Of a DNA stretch of 47,007 nt, positions 17,834 through 25,611 are shown one piece after another (the stretch's first letter is position 1; each line of letters opens with the position of its first letter). Source of the DNA: Thauera sp. 28 (GTDB lineage Bacteria; Pseudomonadota; Gammaproteobacteria; Burkholderiales; Rhodocyclaceae); NCBI RefSeq assembly GCF_000310145.2, contig NZ_AMXA01000030.1:1-47007 (forward strand), in the 5' to 3' direction. Both the position numbers and the translations under genes were made by a program. The notes under the pieces were generated by a model. It was not told the DNA's origin and did not search any database. It worked only from the letters and a program-made list of their open reading frames with translations.

Positions 17834-19006
17834 GTGTCCTGCAGACGCCGCTTCCACCATGGCACCAACCCCGCCCGCGCTCAGAGCATCGCCGAGTTGC
17901 GCGCAATGGCTGCACGCCGGCTGCCGAACTTCTGCCTCGAGTATCTCGAGGGCGGTGCCGATGACGAGATCACGCTGTCGCGCAACCGCAAGGCGTTGGA
18001 TGAGGTGCTGTGGTTGCCGCGCACCCTGGTCGATGTGTCGCAGCGTGAGCTTGCCGTGCCCTTGTTCGGCCAGGACAGTGCGCTGCCGATGGTGATCGCG
18101 CCAACCGGTTTCAACGGTTTGCTTGCGGATGGTGGCGACCGGGTGCTGGCCGAGGTTGCGCATGCGGCCGGGATCCCCTTCTGTCAGAGCATGGTGTCGA
18201 CCGTCGCCCTCGAGGACATCGTTGCCACCGGGGTGCGGCACTGGATGCAGATCTACCCGTTCAAGGACCGCGACAACGTTGCTGCGGTGGTGAAGCGCGC
18301 CGAACTTGCGGGCTCGGAGGCGATCGTGCTTACCACCGACGCTTCGGTGTTCGGCAACCGCGAGTGGGACCGGCGCAATTACCGCGCACCGATGAAGCTG
18401 AACCTGTGCAACCTCATCGATGTGGCCTGGCATCCGCGCTGGGTGTGGGACGTGCTGGTGCCGCGCGGCATGCCGCGCTTTCGCAACCTGGGCAACTTGC
18501 CTGCGGGCATGGACAGTGCGCGCAACGCGGCGACCTGGCTTGCGGCGCAGATGGATACCTCGCTGACCTGGGACGATGTGCGCTGGCTGCGTGCACTGTG
18601 GCCGCGCAAGCTGTTGGTGAAGGGCGTCCTGATGCCCGAGGACGCATTGCACGCGCGCGACGCCGGGGCGGATGGCGTGGTGGTGAGCAACCACGGCGGG
18701 CGCCAGCTCGATACCGTGCCGGCCCCGATCGAGATGCTGGCCGCGGTGCGCGAGGCGGTGGGGCCCGACATGACGGTGATCGTCGACAGCGGCTTTCGCC
18801 GCGGCAGCGATTTCGTCAAGGCACGCGCACTGGGTGCGGATGCCGCGATGTCGGGCAGGGCGACGCTCTACGGCCTGGCGGCGGCCGGCCATGGCGGCGC
18901 TGCACGGGCGGTGGAGATCCTGCGCAGCGAAATGGCGCGCACCCTCGGCCTGATCGGCTGCGCACGCATGTGTGAGGTGGACGGGCGCTACGTCGGACGC
19001 GGCTGA
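17834..19006 (+). CDS. FMN-dependent alpha-hydroxy acid dehydrogenase (L-lactate/mandelate dehydrogenase type)
   Basis: Oxidises an L-2-hydroxy acid to the 2-oxo acid. The 390-aa protein has the family core: LRAMAARRLPNFCLEYLEGGADDE near the N-terminus, the FMN-binding VIAPTGFNGL near 89, the MQIYPFKDRD strand near 136, ILVKG-type KLLVKGVL near 255, the catalytic His and substrate Arg in VVSNHGGRQLD near 283, and VIVDSGFRRGSDF. There is no ATG in a suitable place. GTG 17834 gives the normal family length; the frame remains open upstream but without homologous sequence. Loop residues fit both lactate and mandelate enzymes, so the substrate is open. The redox partner is presumably the quinone pool, as there is no fused cytochrome domain. 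Confidence 0.85.
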   Translation: MSCRRRFHHGTNPARAQSIAELRAMAARRLPNFCLEYLEGGADDEITLSRNRKALDEVLWLPRTLVDVSQRELAVPLFGQDSALPMVIAPTGFNGLLADGGDRVLAEVAHAAGIPFCQSMVSTVALEDIVATGVRHWMQIYPFKDRDNVAAVVKRAELAGSEAIVLTTDASVFGNREWDRRNYRAPMKLNLCNLIDVAWHPRWVWDVLVPRGMPRFRNLGNLPAGMDSARNAATWLAAQMDTSLTWDDVRWLRALWPRKLLVKGVLMPEDALHARDAGADGVVVSNHGGRQLDTVPAPIEMLAAVREAVGPDMTVIVDSGFRRGSDFVKARALGADAAMSGRATLYGLAAAGHGGAARAVEILRSEMARTLGLIGCARMCEVDGRYVGRG

Positions 19007-19020
19007 AGCCGCCAGCTTTT
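18999..19020 (+). terminator. Small terminator-like hairpin at the dehydrogenase stop codon
   Basis: GCGGC (18999-19003), TGAA loop, GCCGC (19008-19012), then CAGCTTTT. The stop codon TGA lies within the loop. The stem is only 5 bp, so the call is weak. Confidence 0.35.
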
Positions 19021-19047
19021 ATGCCGATTGCCCCGACAGTCCGTGGT

Positions 19048-19395
19048 TTACACGCCCCACACCACCGGGGTGCCCTCGCGCTGCGATTCTTCCAGCATGT
19101 TGAGCAGGGGCCAGGCGCGTTGGGCAAGGCCGACCGGGGCGTTCATGCCGCTGCGGCCGGCTTCCTTGTCGGCTTCGTCATCGTCTTCGGTGCGTCGGCG
19201 CTCGAGTTCGGCCTGGCGCTGGCGGTCCTCTTCGATCGCGGCCTTGAGGCGCGCGATGGCTTCGGGGATCTGCTCGACGGTGACGATGCCCTTGCCGTCG
19301 TCGGGGTCCTTGCCGAGGAGGGTGATGAGCCGCTTGGCGATGTCGCCGAACATGATCACGTCGGCACTGGCATTGGACTTGAAGGTGACCAGCAT
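19048..19395 (-). CDS. DUF1840-domain protein
   Basis: A 115-aa soluble protein of the betaproteobacterial DUF1840 family, function unknown. It begins MLVTFKSNASADVIMFGDIAKRLI, followed by LGKDPDDGKGIVTVEQIPEAIARLKAAIEED, a highly charged helix rich in Arg/Glu/Asp (RRRTEDDDEADKEAGR) and a C-terminal GLAQRAWPLLNMLEESQREG. It starts 21 bases after the hpt stop codon and is transcribed with it; no functional link to purine salvage is known. Confidence 0.85.
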   Translation of the reverse strand: MLVTFKSNASADVIMFGDIAKRLITLLGKDPDDGKGIVTVEQIPEAIARLKAAIEEDRQRQAELERRRTEDDDEADKEAGRSGMNAPVGLAQRAWPLLNMLEESQREGTPVVWGV

Positions 19396-19416
19396 GGAAT
19401 CCGTTCTCCTGATGTT

Positions 19417-19974
19417 TTACAGACCCTTGACCGCGTAGATGCCGGGCGCGTTGCGCCAGTAACCCTTGTAGTCCATGCCGCAGCCGAACAGGAAGCGGTC
19501 GGCGATGTCGAGGCCGGTGAAGTCGGCGCGCATGCCGGGCGTAGCCTTGCGGTCGTGGAGCTTGTGCACCAGCACGGCGGAAAGCACCTCGGCGGCGCCT
19601 TCTTCCTGCAGGTGCTCGATGATGGCCTTGAGCGTGTGGCCTTCGTCGAGGATGTCGTCGAGTACCAGCACGGTGCGGCCACGCAGGTCCTGGGTGGGGC
19701 GTACGCGCCAGTCGAGCAGCGTGCCCTGCAGTGCGTGGCCGTAGCGGGTGGCGTGGAGGTAGGCGACTTCGAGCGGGAAGGGCAGGCGCGGCAGGATGCG
19801 ACCGGCGAGAATCAGGCCGCCATTCATCACCGCGTAAACGAGTGGGTTGCGCTCCCCCAGGCGGGCGGTGATCTCCGCTGCCATGCGGTCGAGTGCAGCT
19901 TCGACGGTGGCGTCGTCGGCCAGGCAGTCGGCTTCTTCGCGGGCGCGCTTGATTTGTTCGAGGTCGAGAGACAT
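19417..19974 (-). CDS. hpt: Hypoxanthine-guanine phosphoribosyltransferase
   Basis: Converts hypoxanthine or guanine plus PRPP to IMP or GMP. The 185-aa product contains VYAVMNGGLILAGRIL near residue 46, the PRPP-binding motif VLVLDDILDEGHTL near 102 and the base-binding FLFGCGMDYKGYWRN near 161. The start at ATG 19974 (MSLDLEQIKRAREEAD) is the first that gives a normal N-terminus. It forms an operon with the DUF1840 gene and is divergent from upp across 135 bases. It would complete salvage of the hypoxanthine formed by the adenine deaminase at 13269-14273. Confidence 0.9.
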   Translation of the reverse strand: MSLDLEQIKRAREEADCLADDATVEAALDRMAAEITARLGERNPLVYAVMNGGLILAGRILPRLPFPLEVAYLHATRYGHALQGTLLDWRVRPTQDLRGRTVLVLDDILDEGHTLKAIIEHLQEEGAAEVLSAVLVHKLHDRKATPGMRADFTGLDIADRFLFGCGMDYKGYWRNAPGIYAVKGL

Positions 19975-20109
19975 GTTCGGGGTCCTGGTGGGCGGTGACC
20001 GATCGGCTGGCCGGTCGCGCATTTTAGCGCCGACCACGCGTGGACGCTTGTGCGCGCTCCTGCGCCGCGGTAAAAGGTGCGGGTCTCCGCCCTTGCCTGG
20101 AATGCTGCC

Positions 20110-20742
20110 ATGCCCATCCACGAAATCCGCCATCCCCTCGTGCGCCACAAGATCGGCCTGATGCGCGAGGCGGACATCAGCACCAAGAAGTTTCGCGAAC
20201 TGACTGCCGAGATCGCACGCTTGCTCGCCTACGAGGCGTGCAAGGACTTCCCGCTCGAGGACGTGGAGATTCAGGGCTGGGCCGGGCCGGTGAAGATCGA
20301 GCAGATCAAGGGCAAGAAGGTCACTGTGGTGCCCATCCTGCGCGCCGGCCTGGGCATGCTCGACGGCGTGCTCGACATGGTGCCGAGTGCCAAGGTGAGC
20401 GTGGTCGGCATCGCGCGCAACGAGGAGACGCTGCAGCCAGCGCCCTACTTCGAGAAGTTCGTCGGCCAGCTCGATGAGCGCATGGCGTTGATCATCGACC
20501 CGATGCTCGCCACCGGCGGCTCGATGGTGGCGACCGTCGACATGCTCAAGCGCAATGGCTGTGCCCATGTACGTGCGCTCGTGCTGGTGGCTGCGCCCGA
20601 GGGGATTGCGCTGATGAACGCGCAGCATCCGGATGTGGATATATACACCGCGAGCATCGACAGCCACCTCAACGAGCACGGCTACATCATCCCCGGGCTG
20701 GGCGATGCCGGTGACAAGATCTTCGGCACCCGGCACAACTGA
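20110..20742 (+). CDS. upp: Uracil phosphoribosyltransferase
   Basis: Forms UMP from uracil and PRPP. The 210-aa protein begins [20 protein letters not shown] and has [14 protein letters not shown] near residue 75, the PRPP loop [14 protein letters not shown] near 130 and the uracil-binding C-terminus [16 protein letters not shown] near 195. ATG 20110 agrees with the conserved N-terminus; a GTG 33 bases upstream is less likely. The uracil permease gene follows after 106 bases on the same strand, giving a uracil uptake and salvage unit. Confidence 0.95.
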   Translation: MPIHEIRHPLVRHKIGLMREADISTKKFRELTAEIARLLAYEACKDFPLEDVEIQGWAGPVKIEQIKGKKVTVVPILRAGLGMLDGVLDMVPSAKVSVVGIARNEETLQPAPYFEKFVGQLDERMALIIDPMLATGGSMVATVDMLKRNGCAHVRALVLVAAPEGIALMNAQHPDVDIYTASIDSHLNEHGYIIPGLGDAGDKIFGTRHN

Positions 20743-20848
20743 ACGCCCGGCGGCGCTCCGGTGCCGTCCGTCATCGCCGTTTCATCCATAACGACAACCA
20801 TGCCGGCGGTGCGGCGCGTTTGCTGCGAACGTCCGGCGGAGAACCTCC

Positions 20849-22096
20849 ATGCGTGAAATTCCCATCCAGTCGGCCGATCCGCTGTGGCGGCAGGCCATCT
20901 CAGGCGCCCAGATCCTGTTCGTCGCCTTCGGCGCGCTCGTGCTCGTGCCACTGCTCACCGGGCTCAACCCGGCGCTTGCGTTGCTAGGCGCCGGGGTCGG
21001 TACCCTGCTGTTCCAGCTCATCACCGGGCGCCAGGTGCCGATTTTCCTGGGTTCGAGCTTTGCCTTCATCGCGCCGATCATCTTCAGCATCCAGACCTGG
21101 GGGCTGCCGGCGACCATGGGTGCGCTCGCCTGCGTGTCGCTGATGTACTTCCTCTTCGCCGGGGTGGTGTGGAGGCACGGCGCCGAGATCGTGCACCGCT
21201 ACATGCCGCCGGTGGTGGTGGGGCCGATCATCATGATCATCGGCCTGTCGCTGGCGGCGGTGGGCGTGAACATGGCAATGGGGCGTTCGGGCGACGGCAA
21301 GATCGAACTCGTACCCTACGCGACGGCAATGACGGTGGCGGCGATCGCCTTCGGGGTGACGGTCATCGCCGCCGTGTTCGCGCGCGGCTTCCTCAAGCTG
21401 GTGCCCATCCTGTGCGGCGTCGGCGCCGGCTATGTGGCGGCGATCCTGTTCGGGCTGGTGGATTTCGGCGTGGTGGCGGCAGCCCCCTGGTTTGCGATGC
21501 CGCAGTTCGTGGCGCCGAGCTTCGAGCTGGCGGCCATCCTCTTCATGCTGCCGGTTGCGCTGGCACCGGCGATCGAGCACGTTGGCGACGTGCTCGCGAT
21601 CGGCGGCGTGACCGGCAAGGACTACACCGAGAAGCCCGGCCTGCATCGCACGCTGGCCGGTGACGGCGTCGGCGTGTTGTTCTCCGGCCTGATCGGCGGG
21701 CCGCCGATCACCACCTACTCCGAGGTGACCGGCGCGGTCACGCTGACCAAGAACTACAACCCGGCGATCATGACCTGGGCTGCGGTGCTGGCCATCATCC
21801 TGGCCTTCTTCGGCAAGTTCAATGCGCTGCTGGCCTCGATTCCGGTGCCGGTGATGGGCGGCATCATGATGCTGATGTTCGGCTCGGTGGCGAGCGTGGG
21901 CCTGAACACCCTGATCAAGGCGCGCACCGACCTCGACGAGCCGCGCAACCTGGTGATCGTCTCTGCGGTGCTGGTGATGGGGATCGGTGGCCTGGCGCTG
22001 AACTTCGACGGCCTCACGCTGCAGGGCGTCAGCCTGTGCGGCGTTGTCGCCGTGGTGTTGAACCTGATCCTGCCGAATCGCCAAGGGCGCGCTTGA
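20849..22096 (+). CDS. uraA: Uracil permease (UraA, NCS2/uracil-xanthine family)
   Basis: Proton-coupled inner-membrane uptake of uracil. The 415-aa protein has about 12-14 hydrophobic segments and NCS2 motifs: PIFLGSSFAFIAPI near residue 59, the conserved glutamate segment PVALAPAIEHVGDVLAIGG near 231, GLIGGPPITTYSEVTGAV near 275 and PVPVMGGIMMLMFG near 330. A GGAG ribosome site precedes ATG 20849. With upp upstream it forms a salvage pair. Its final 68 coding bases overlap the convergent yqjK-like gene. Confidence 0.93.
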   Translation: MREIPIQSADPLWRQAISGAQILFVAFGALVLVPLLTGLNPALALLGAGVGTLLFQLITGRQVPIFLGSSFAFIAPIIFSIQTWGLPATMGALACVSLMYFLFAGVVWRHGAEIVHRYMPPVVVGPIIMIIGLSLAAVGVNMAMGRSGDGKIELVPYATAMTVAAIAFGVTVIAAVFARGFLKLVPILCGVGAGYVAAILFGLVDFGVVAAAPWFAMPQFVAPSFELAAILFMLPVALAPAIEHVGDVLAIGGVTGKDYTEKPGLHRTLAGDGVGVLFSGLIGGPPITTYSEVTGAVTLTKNYNPAIMTWAAVLAIILAFFGKFNALLASIPVPVMGGIMMLMFGSVASVGLNTLIKARTDLDEPRNLVIVSAVLVMGIGGLALNFDGLTLQGVSLCGVVAVVLNLILPNRQGRA

Positions 22097-22433
22097 GCGC
22101 ACGAAGCGCCAGCCGAAGCGCCGGCGCAAGCACCGGTAGCAGCGCGGCCGGTGTGCCGCGCAGGCGCTTGTAGAGCAGCCAGCCCAGCCAGGCGCGCTTG
22201 GCAATGCGCAGGCTGAGGCGGGGGCGGGCGGCGAGCAGGGCGAGGGCGCCGAGCGACAGCAGCGGGGCCTGTTCCTTGGCCCATGCGAAGTGTTCGCGCA
22301 CACCGTCGACGCGGTCGAGGGTGGCGTCGACACCTTCCAGCCGCCAGGACAGGTCTGCGCGCTGGCTGGCGGCGCGCAACTGCAGGCGTTGCTTGCGCAG
22401 TGCGAGTTCGAGCGTGCGTGGATCCGTCCTCAT
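22029..22433 (-). CDS. YqjK-like family protein
   Basis: Third gene of the yqjD-yqjE-yqjK operon, which is widespread in proteobacteria. The 134-aa protein starts MRTDPRTLELALRKQRLQLRAASQR, a positively charged amphipathic helix, followed by LLSLGALALLAARPRLSLRIAKRAWLGWLLYKRLRG near residues 58-93 with one or two short hydrophobic segments, and a very basic C-terminus. ATG 22433 lies 7 bases after the yqjE-like stop. The last 68 bases are antisense to the end of uraA. The function is unknown; association with the inner membrane is likely. Confidence 0.7.
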   Translation of the reverse strand: MRTDPRTLELALRKQRLQLRAASQRADLSWRLEGVDATLDRVDGVREHFAWAKEQAPLLSLGALALLAARPRLSLRIAKRAWLGWLLYKRLRGTPAALLPVLAPALRLALRALKRALGDSAGSGSTPRRQRRTG

Positions 22434-22440
22434 GACAAGA

Positions 22441-22833
22441 TCAGGCGTCCTCGTCGCGCCGCTGGACTGCCTGGCGGTCGCGCTTGAGTTCAGCCAGGCT
22501 GGCGGCAAACAGCTGGCTGCCGCGGCGCAGTTCGCGTGCGGCGTTGGTGGCGGCGAGCAGGCCGCCGCCCAGGCATGCCGCAGTGGCCACGCCGAGCGCC
22601 AGCAGGCGGTGTTCCTCCCAGAACAGCACGGTGAGGAAGATGAGCAGGAAAACCAGGCCGAAGCCGAGCAACAGGCCGCATAGCACGATGTTGAGCGCCA
22701 CTGCGCTCAGTCGCAGCTTTTCTTCCTGCAGCTCGACCGTCAGTAGTTCGAGCCGGGTCTGCACCGTCTGCAGCCCGGCATCGATTGCGCCGCGCAGGGT
22801 TTCGGCCAGGCGCGGTCGACGTGGCTCGGCCAT
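22441..22833 (-). CDS. YqjE / phage-holin-family (holin superfamily III) membrane protein
   Basis: A 130-aa inner-membrane protein. An amphipathic N-terminal helix (RLAETLRGAIDAGLQTVQTRLELLTVELQEEKLR) is followed by two transmembrane segments near residues 42-70 and 76-97 and a charged cytoplasmic tail (LKRDRQAVQRRDEDA). This is the usual layout of YqjE and the holin-like superfamily III, which despite the name are chromosomal genes. It starts 11 bases after the yqjD-like stop and precedes the yqjK-like gene by 7 bases. Confidence 0.82.
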   Translation of the reverse strand: MAEPRRPRLAETLRGAIDAGLQTVQTRLELLTVELQEEKLRLSAVALNIVLCGLLLGFGLVFLLIFLTVLFWEEHRLLALGVATAACLGGGLLAATNAARELRRGSQLFAASLAELKRDRQAVQRRDEDA

Positions 22834-22844
22834 GGCGCCGTGCC

Positions 22845-23156
22845 TTAGCGCCGGCTCGAAAGCAGGCCGAGCAGGAAGGCGACGCCTGCGGCAATGCCCA
22901 CCGCCTGCCAGGGCTTCTCATGTACGTAGTCGTCAGTGGCACGCGCCGCCTTGCGCCCGGTGTCGACGATGGCGTCTTCGGCATCCTTGAGGCGCTCTTT
23001 GGCGAGCGTCAGTCGTGCGCCGAGGCGGCCATGGACATCGGCTGCCTTGCCCTTGGCGTCATCTGCGGTCAGTTCGAGGAGCTCTTCGGCGTCGTTGATG
23101 AGGGTTCTGAGGTCCTCGATCAGCTTGTCCTTGGATGTGTCTGTGGTCGTGCTCAT
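22845..23156 (-). CDS. YqjD/ElaB family (DUF883) membrane-anchored protein
   Basis: A 103-aa protein with a long soluble helical region (DKLIEDLRTLINDAEELLELTADDAKGKAADVHGRLGARL...) and a C-terminal tail anchor (HEKPWQAVGIAAGVAFLLGLLSSRR). This is the DUF883 architecture of E. coli YqjD, ElaB and YgaM, tail-anchored proteins that bind ribosomes in stationary phase. The KPWQAVG motif before the transmembrane helix is characteristic. A strong CAGGAGG ribosome site precedes ATG 23156. It is the first gene of the three-gene operon. Confidence 0.9.
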   Translation of the reverse strand: MSTTTDTSKDKLIEDLRTLINDAEELLELTADDAKGKAADVHGRLGARLTLAKERLKDAEDAIVDTGRKAARATDDYVHEKPWQAVGIAAGVAFLLGLLSSRR

Positions 23157-23238
23157 GATGGCCTCCTGAAGTTGAGTGACTACGACAATGGCGGACGATC
23201 GAAGGTTTCGTCGTCAAGGCTAGACCGATTGCGGGGTA

Positions 23239-23273
23239 ATGGCAATTTCCCTAGCCCGTGGCGCTATTGCCAT
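23239..23273. promoter_or_regulatory. Perfect inverted repeat upstream of rquA
   Basis: ATGGCAAT (23239-23246) and ATTGCCAT (23266-23273) are separated by 19 bases. The site lies between the divergent yqjD-like gene and rquA, about 150 bases before the rquA start. It could be an operator for either gene or an RNA hairpin; no regulator is identified. The rest of the 269-base interval shows no convincing sigma70 hexamer pair. Confidence 0.35.
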
Positions 23274-23425
23274 GTCGAATGCAGCGGTGTTGCGTCGCAG
23301 CAATTCGTGTAGCATCAGGTCAGACGCCGGCTTGCGATTCAGGGCCGTCGCTGCAGTGGAGGGACTGGCGGACCCTTGCAGCGCCGAGCGCCCCTACCCG
23401 GCTGCCATCACAGACCAAGATCGAT

Positions 23426-24130
23426 ATGCCTCCTTCGTCCGACATTGCCACTCAGCCCGTCGAGGTGCTGCCCGACTATCTCAGCCGGACGTACTCCTGG
23501 GCTTATCTCGATCCGCGCACCGTGCCCTGGCTCGATCGCTCGCCGGTCGTGTCTGCGATCCTGTGGGGTAACGCGGCCCGCCTCATGCGGTGGGCGGTTG
23601 CGCAGTTTGTGCCCGGCGAAACGGTGCTACAGGCCGCGTGCGTGTATGGAGGCTTCTCGCCGATGCTGGCGCGTCGGGTGGGGGAGCAAGGCCGTCTCAC
23701 GGTCCTCGATGTAGCGCCGATCCAGGTTGATAACGTGCGCCGCAAGCTGGTCGGCTTGCCGCAGGCCGAGGCACGCGTGGCCGATCTCACCCGGCGGCAG
23801 GATGCGTGCTTCGACGCGGCGTGCTGCTTCTTCCTGCTGCATGAGGTGCCGGCGCGCGAGCGCCGGCTGATCGTGGCCAATCTGTTGGCTGCGGTTAGGC
23901 CGGGCGGGCGGGTCGTATTCGTGGACTACCATCGCGCCAGTGCTTGGCACCCCCTGCGGCCGCTCATGGGCCTGGTGTTCCGCTGGCTCGAACCGTTTGC
24001 GCAGTCGCTGCTCGACACACCCATCGAATCCCTGGCTGAGACGGCATCCGACTTTGAATGGCGCAAGCAAACCTGCTTCGGCGGGCTGTATCAGCTCGTC
24101 GTCGCCACCCGGCGCCAGGTTTCTGCGTGA
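23426..24130 (+). CDS. rquA: Rhodoquinone biosynthesis methyltransferase-like protein RquA
   Basis: RquA is the only known protein needed to turn ubiquinone into rhodoquinone, the low-potential quinone used with fumarate reductase and reversed complex II under anoxia. The 234-aa product carries the RquA pattern in order: PDYLSRTYSWAYLDP near residue 14, VVSAILWGN near 37, VLQAACVYGGFS near 65, DVAPIQVDNVRRKL near 90, CFFLLHEVP near 133 and VVFVDYHRASAWHPLRPLM near 160. The glycine-rich SAM motif I (GxGxG) is replaced by ACVYGGF, an RquA peculiarity compared with UbiE/UbiG. ATG 23426 is chosen because conserved sequence starts shortly after it. The gene stands alone and converges on xth with a 12-base gap. 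The family is patchy in proteobacteria and spread by transfer; base composition here does not differ visibly from its neighbours. Confidence 0.83.
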   Translation: MPPSSDIATQPVEVLPDYLSRTYSWAYLDPRTVPWLDRSPVVSAILWGNAARLMRWAVAQFVPGETVLQAACVYGGFSPMLARRVGEQGRLTVLDVAPIQVDNVRRKLVGLPQAEARVADLTRRQDACFDAACCFFLLHEVPARERRLIVANLLAAVRPGGRVVFVDYHRASAWHPLRPLMGLVFRWLEPFAQSLLDTPIESLAETASDFEWRKQTCFGGLYQLVVATRRQVSA

Positions 24131-24142
24131 CGGTCGCGGTCT

Positions 24143-24925
24143 CTACAGAGACCAGTCGTAGTCGATCGTCAGCGGGGCGTGGTCGGAGAAGCGCTGTGCT
24201 TTGTAGACCGAGGCGTTCAGCGCTGCGGCGGCCAACTCCGGAGTGGCGATCTGGTAGTCGAGGCGCCAGCCCACGTTCTTCGCCCACGCCTGGCCGCGAT
24301 TCGACCACCAGGTGTAGCAGTCGTCGGTGGCCTCGGGGTACAGACGGCGATAGACGTCCACCCAACCCTGCTCGTCGAACAGGCGGCTGAGCCAGGCGCG
24401 TTCCTCGGGTAGAAAGCCGGAGTTCTTCTGGTTCGATTTCCAGTTCCTGAGGTCGGTCTCGCGGTGGGCGATGTTCCAGTCCCCGCACACCACCACCTCC
24501 TGGCCGCTGGCGAACAGCGTCGCCATATGGGGAAGGAAGCGTTCCATGAAGGCGAACTTGATCTGCAGGCGTTCCTCCGAACTCGAGCCTGATGGCAGGT
24601 AGAGCGACACCACGGAGAGTTTGCCGAAGTCCAGCTGCAGGAAGCGACCCTCGGCGTCGATGTCGGCGATGCCCAGGCCTTCGATGACACGGTCTGGTGC
24701 GTGGCGGCTGTAGATGCCGACGCCGCTGTAGCCCTTCTTTTCGGCGTGGTGGAACCAGCCCTTGAGCCCCGCCGGCGCCCGCATTGCGTCGCTCAGGTCG
24801 CCCGCCTGAGCCTTGAGCTCCTGCAGGCAGACGAGGTCCGCCTGCTGGTCCGGGAGCCAGTCGAAGAGCCCCTTGGTCGCTGCCGAGCGGATGCCGTTGA
24901 GGTTGAGTGAGATGATGCGTAACAT
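24143..24925 (-). CDS. xth: Exodeoxyribonuclease III
   Basis: AP endonuclease/3'-5' exonuclease of base excision repair. The 260-aa protein shows the EEP-fold residues: LNLNGIRSA near residue 7, CLQELKAQ with the metal-binding Glu near 35, YSGVGIYSR near 65, VCGDWNIAHRETDLRNWKSNQKN-type active-site loop (Asp and Asn) near 147, WWSNRGQAWAKNVGWRLDYQI near 206 and the catalytic SDHAPL near 248. It begins at ATG 24925, only 14 bases from the divergent pyrE start as annotated. Confidence 0.93.
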   Translation of the reverse strand: MLRIISLNLNGIRSAATKGLFDWLPDQQADLVCLQELKAQAGDLSDAMRAPAGLKGWFHHAEKKGYSGVGIYSRHAPDRVIEGLGIADIDAEGRFLQLDFGKLSVVSLYLPSGSSSEERLQIKFAFMERFLPHMATLFASGQEVVVCGDWNIAHRETDLRNWKSNQKNSGFLPEERAWLSRLFDEQGWVDVYRRLYPEATDDCYTWWSNRGQAWAKNVGWRLDYQIATPELAAAALNASVYKAQRFSDHAPLTIDYDWSL

Positions 24926-24939
24926 GGGCGGTTCTATGA

Positions 24940-25611
24940 ATGACGCTGCGTGGCAGCCAGAAGAACGTGGATTTTAGCCGGGATTTCATCGAACTCGCCT
25001 GCCGCAAGGGGGTGTTGCGCTTCGGCGCCTTCGTCACCAAGGCGGGGCGCAACTCTCCTTACTTCTTCAACGCCGGCCTGTTCGACGACGGTGTGTCCTT
25101 TCGCGAGCTGTGCGGATTCTATGCGCGTACGATTCGCGCCTCGGGCGTCGCCTGCGACATGCTGTTCGGCCCTGCCTACAAGGGCATCCCGCTCGTGGCC
25201 GGCACGGCGATCCGGCTCGCCGAGGAGGGTGTCGACCTGCCGTTCGCGTTCAACCGCAAGGAGGCGAAGGATCACGGCGAGGGCGGAACGCTCATCGGCG
25301 CGCCGCTCAAGGGCCGCGTGCTGATCCTCGATGACGTCATTTCTGCGGGGACGTCGGTGCGTGAGTCGGTGGAGCTGATCCGTGCTGCTGGTGCGACGCC
25401 GGCTGGCGTCGTCATTGCGCTCGACCGCATGGAGCGTGGCAAGACTGCGCTGTCCGCCGTCGAGGAAGTGCGCGAAACCTTCGGCATTCCTGTCATTGCG
25501 GTGGCGACACTCGAGGACCTGATCGGCTACCTTGCCGGCAGCCCCGAACTGGCCGCGAACCTGGATGCGGTCAAGGCCTATCGGGATTTGTATGGAATCG
25601 CGTCGCGCTGA
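24940..25611 (+). CDS. pyrE: Orotate phosphoribosyltransferase
   Basis: Makes orotidine 5'-phosphate from orotate and PRPP in de novo pyrimidine synthesis. The product contains [21 protein letters not shown] near residue 29, [10 protein letters not shown] near 74, [13 protein letters not shown] near 97 and the PRPP motif [13 protein letters not shown] near 125. The start is uncertain. ATG 24940 gives 223 aa but leaves only 14 bases to the divergent xth start. GTG 24967 gives 214 aa ([15 protein letters not shown]), closer to the E. coli length. Neither has a strong ribosome site. The 3' end overlaps the next gene by 20 bases. Confidence 0.93.
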   Translation: MTLRGSQKNVDFSRDFIELACRKGVLRFGAFVTKAGRNSPYFFNAGLFDDGVSFRELCGFYARTIRASGVACDMLFGPAYKGIPLVAGTAIRLAEEGVDLPFAFNRKEAKDHGEGGTLIGAPLKGRVLILDDVISAGTSVRESVELIRAAGATPAGVVIALDRMERGKTALSAVEEVRETFGIPVIAVATLEDLIGYLAGSPELAANLDAVKAYRDLYGIASR

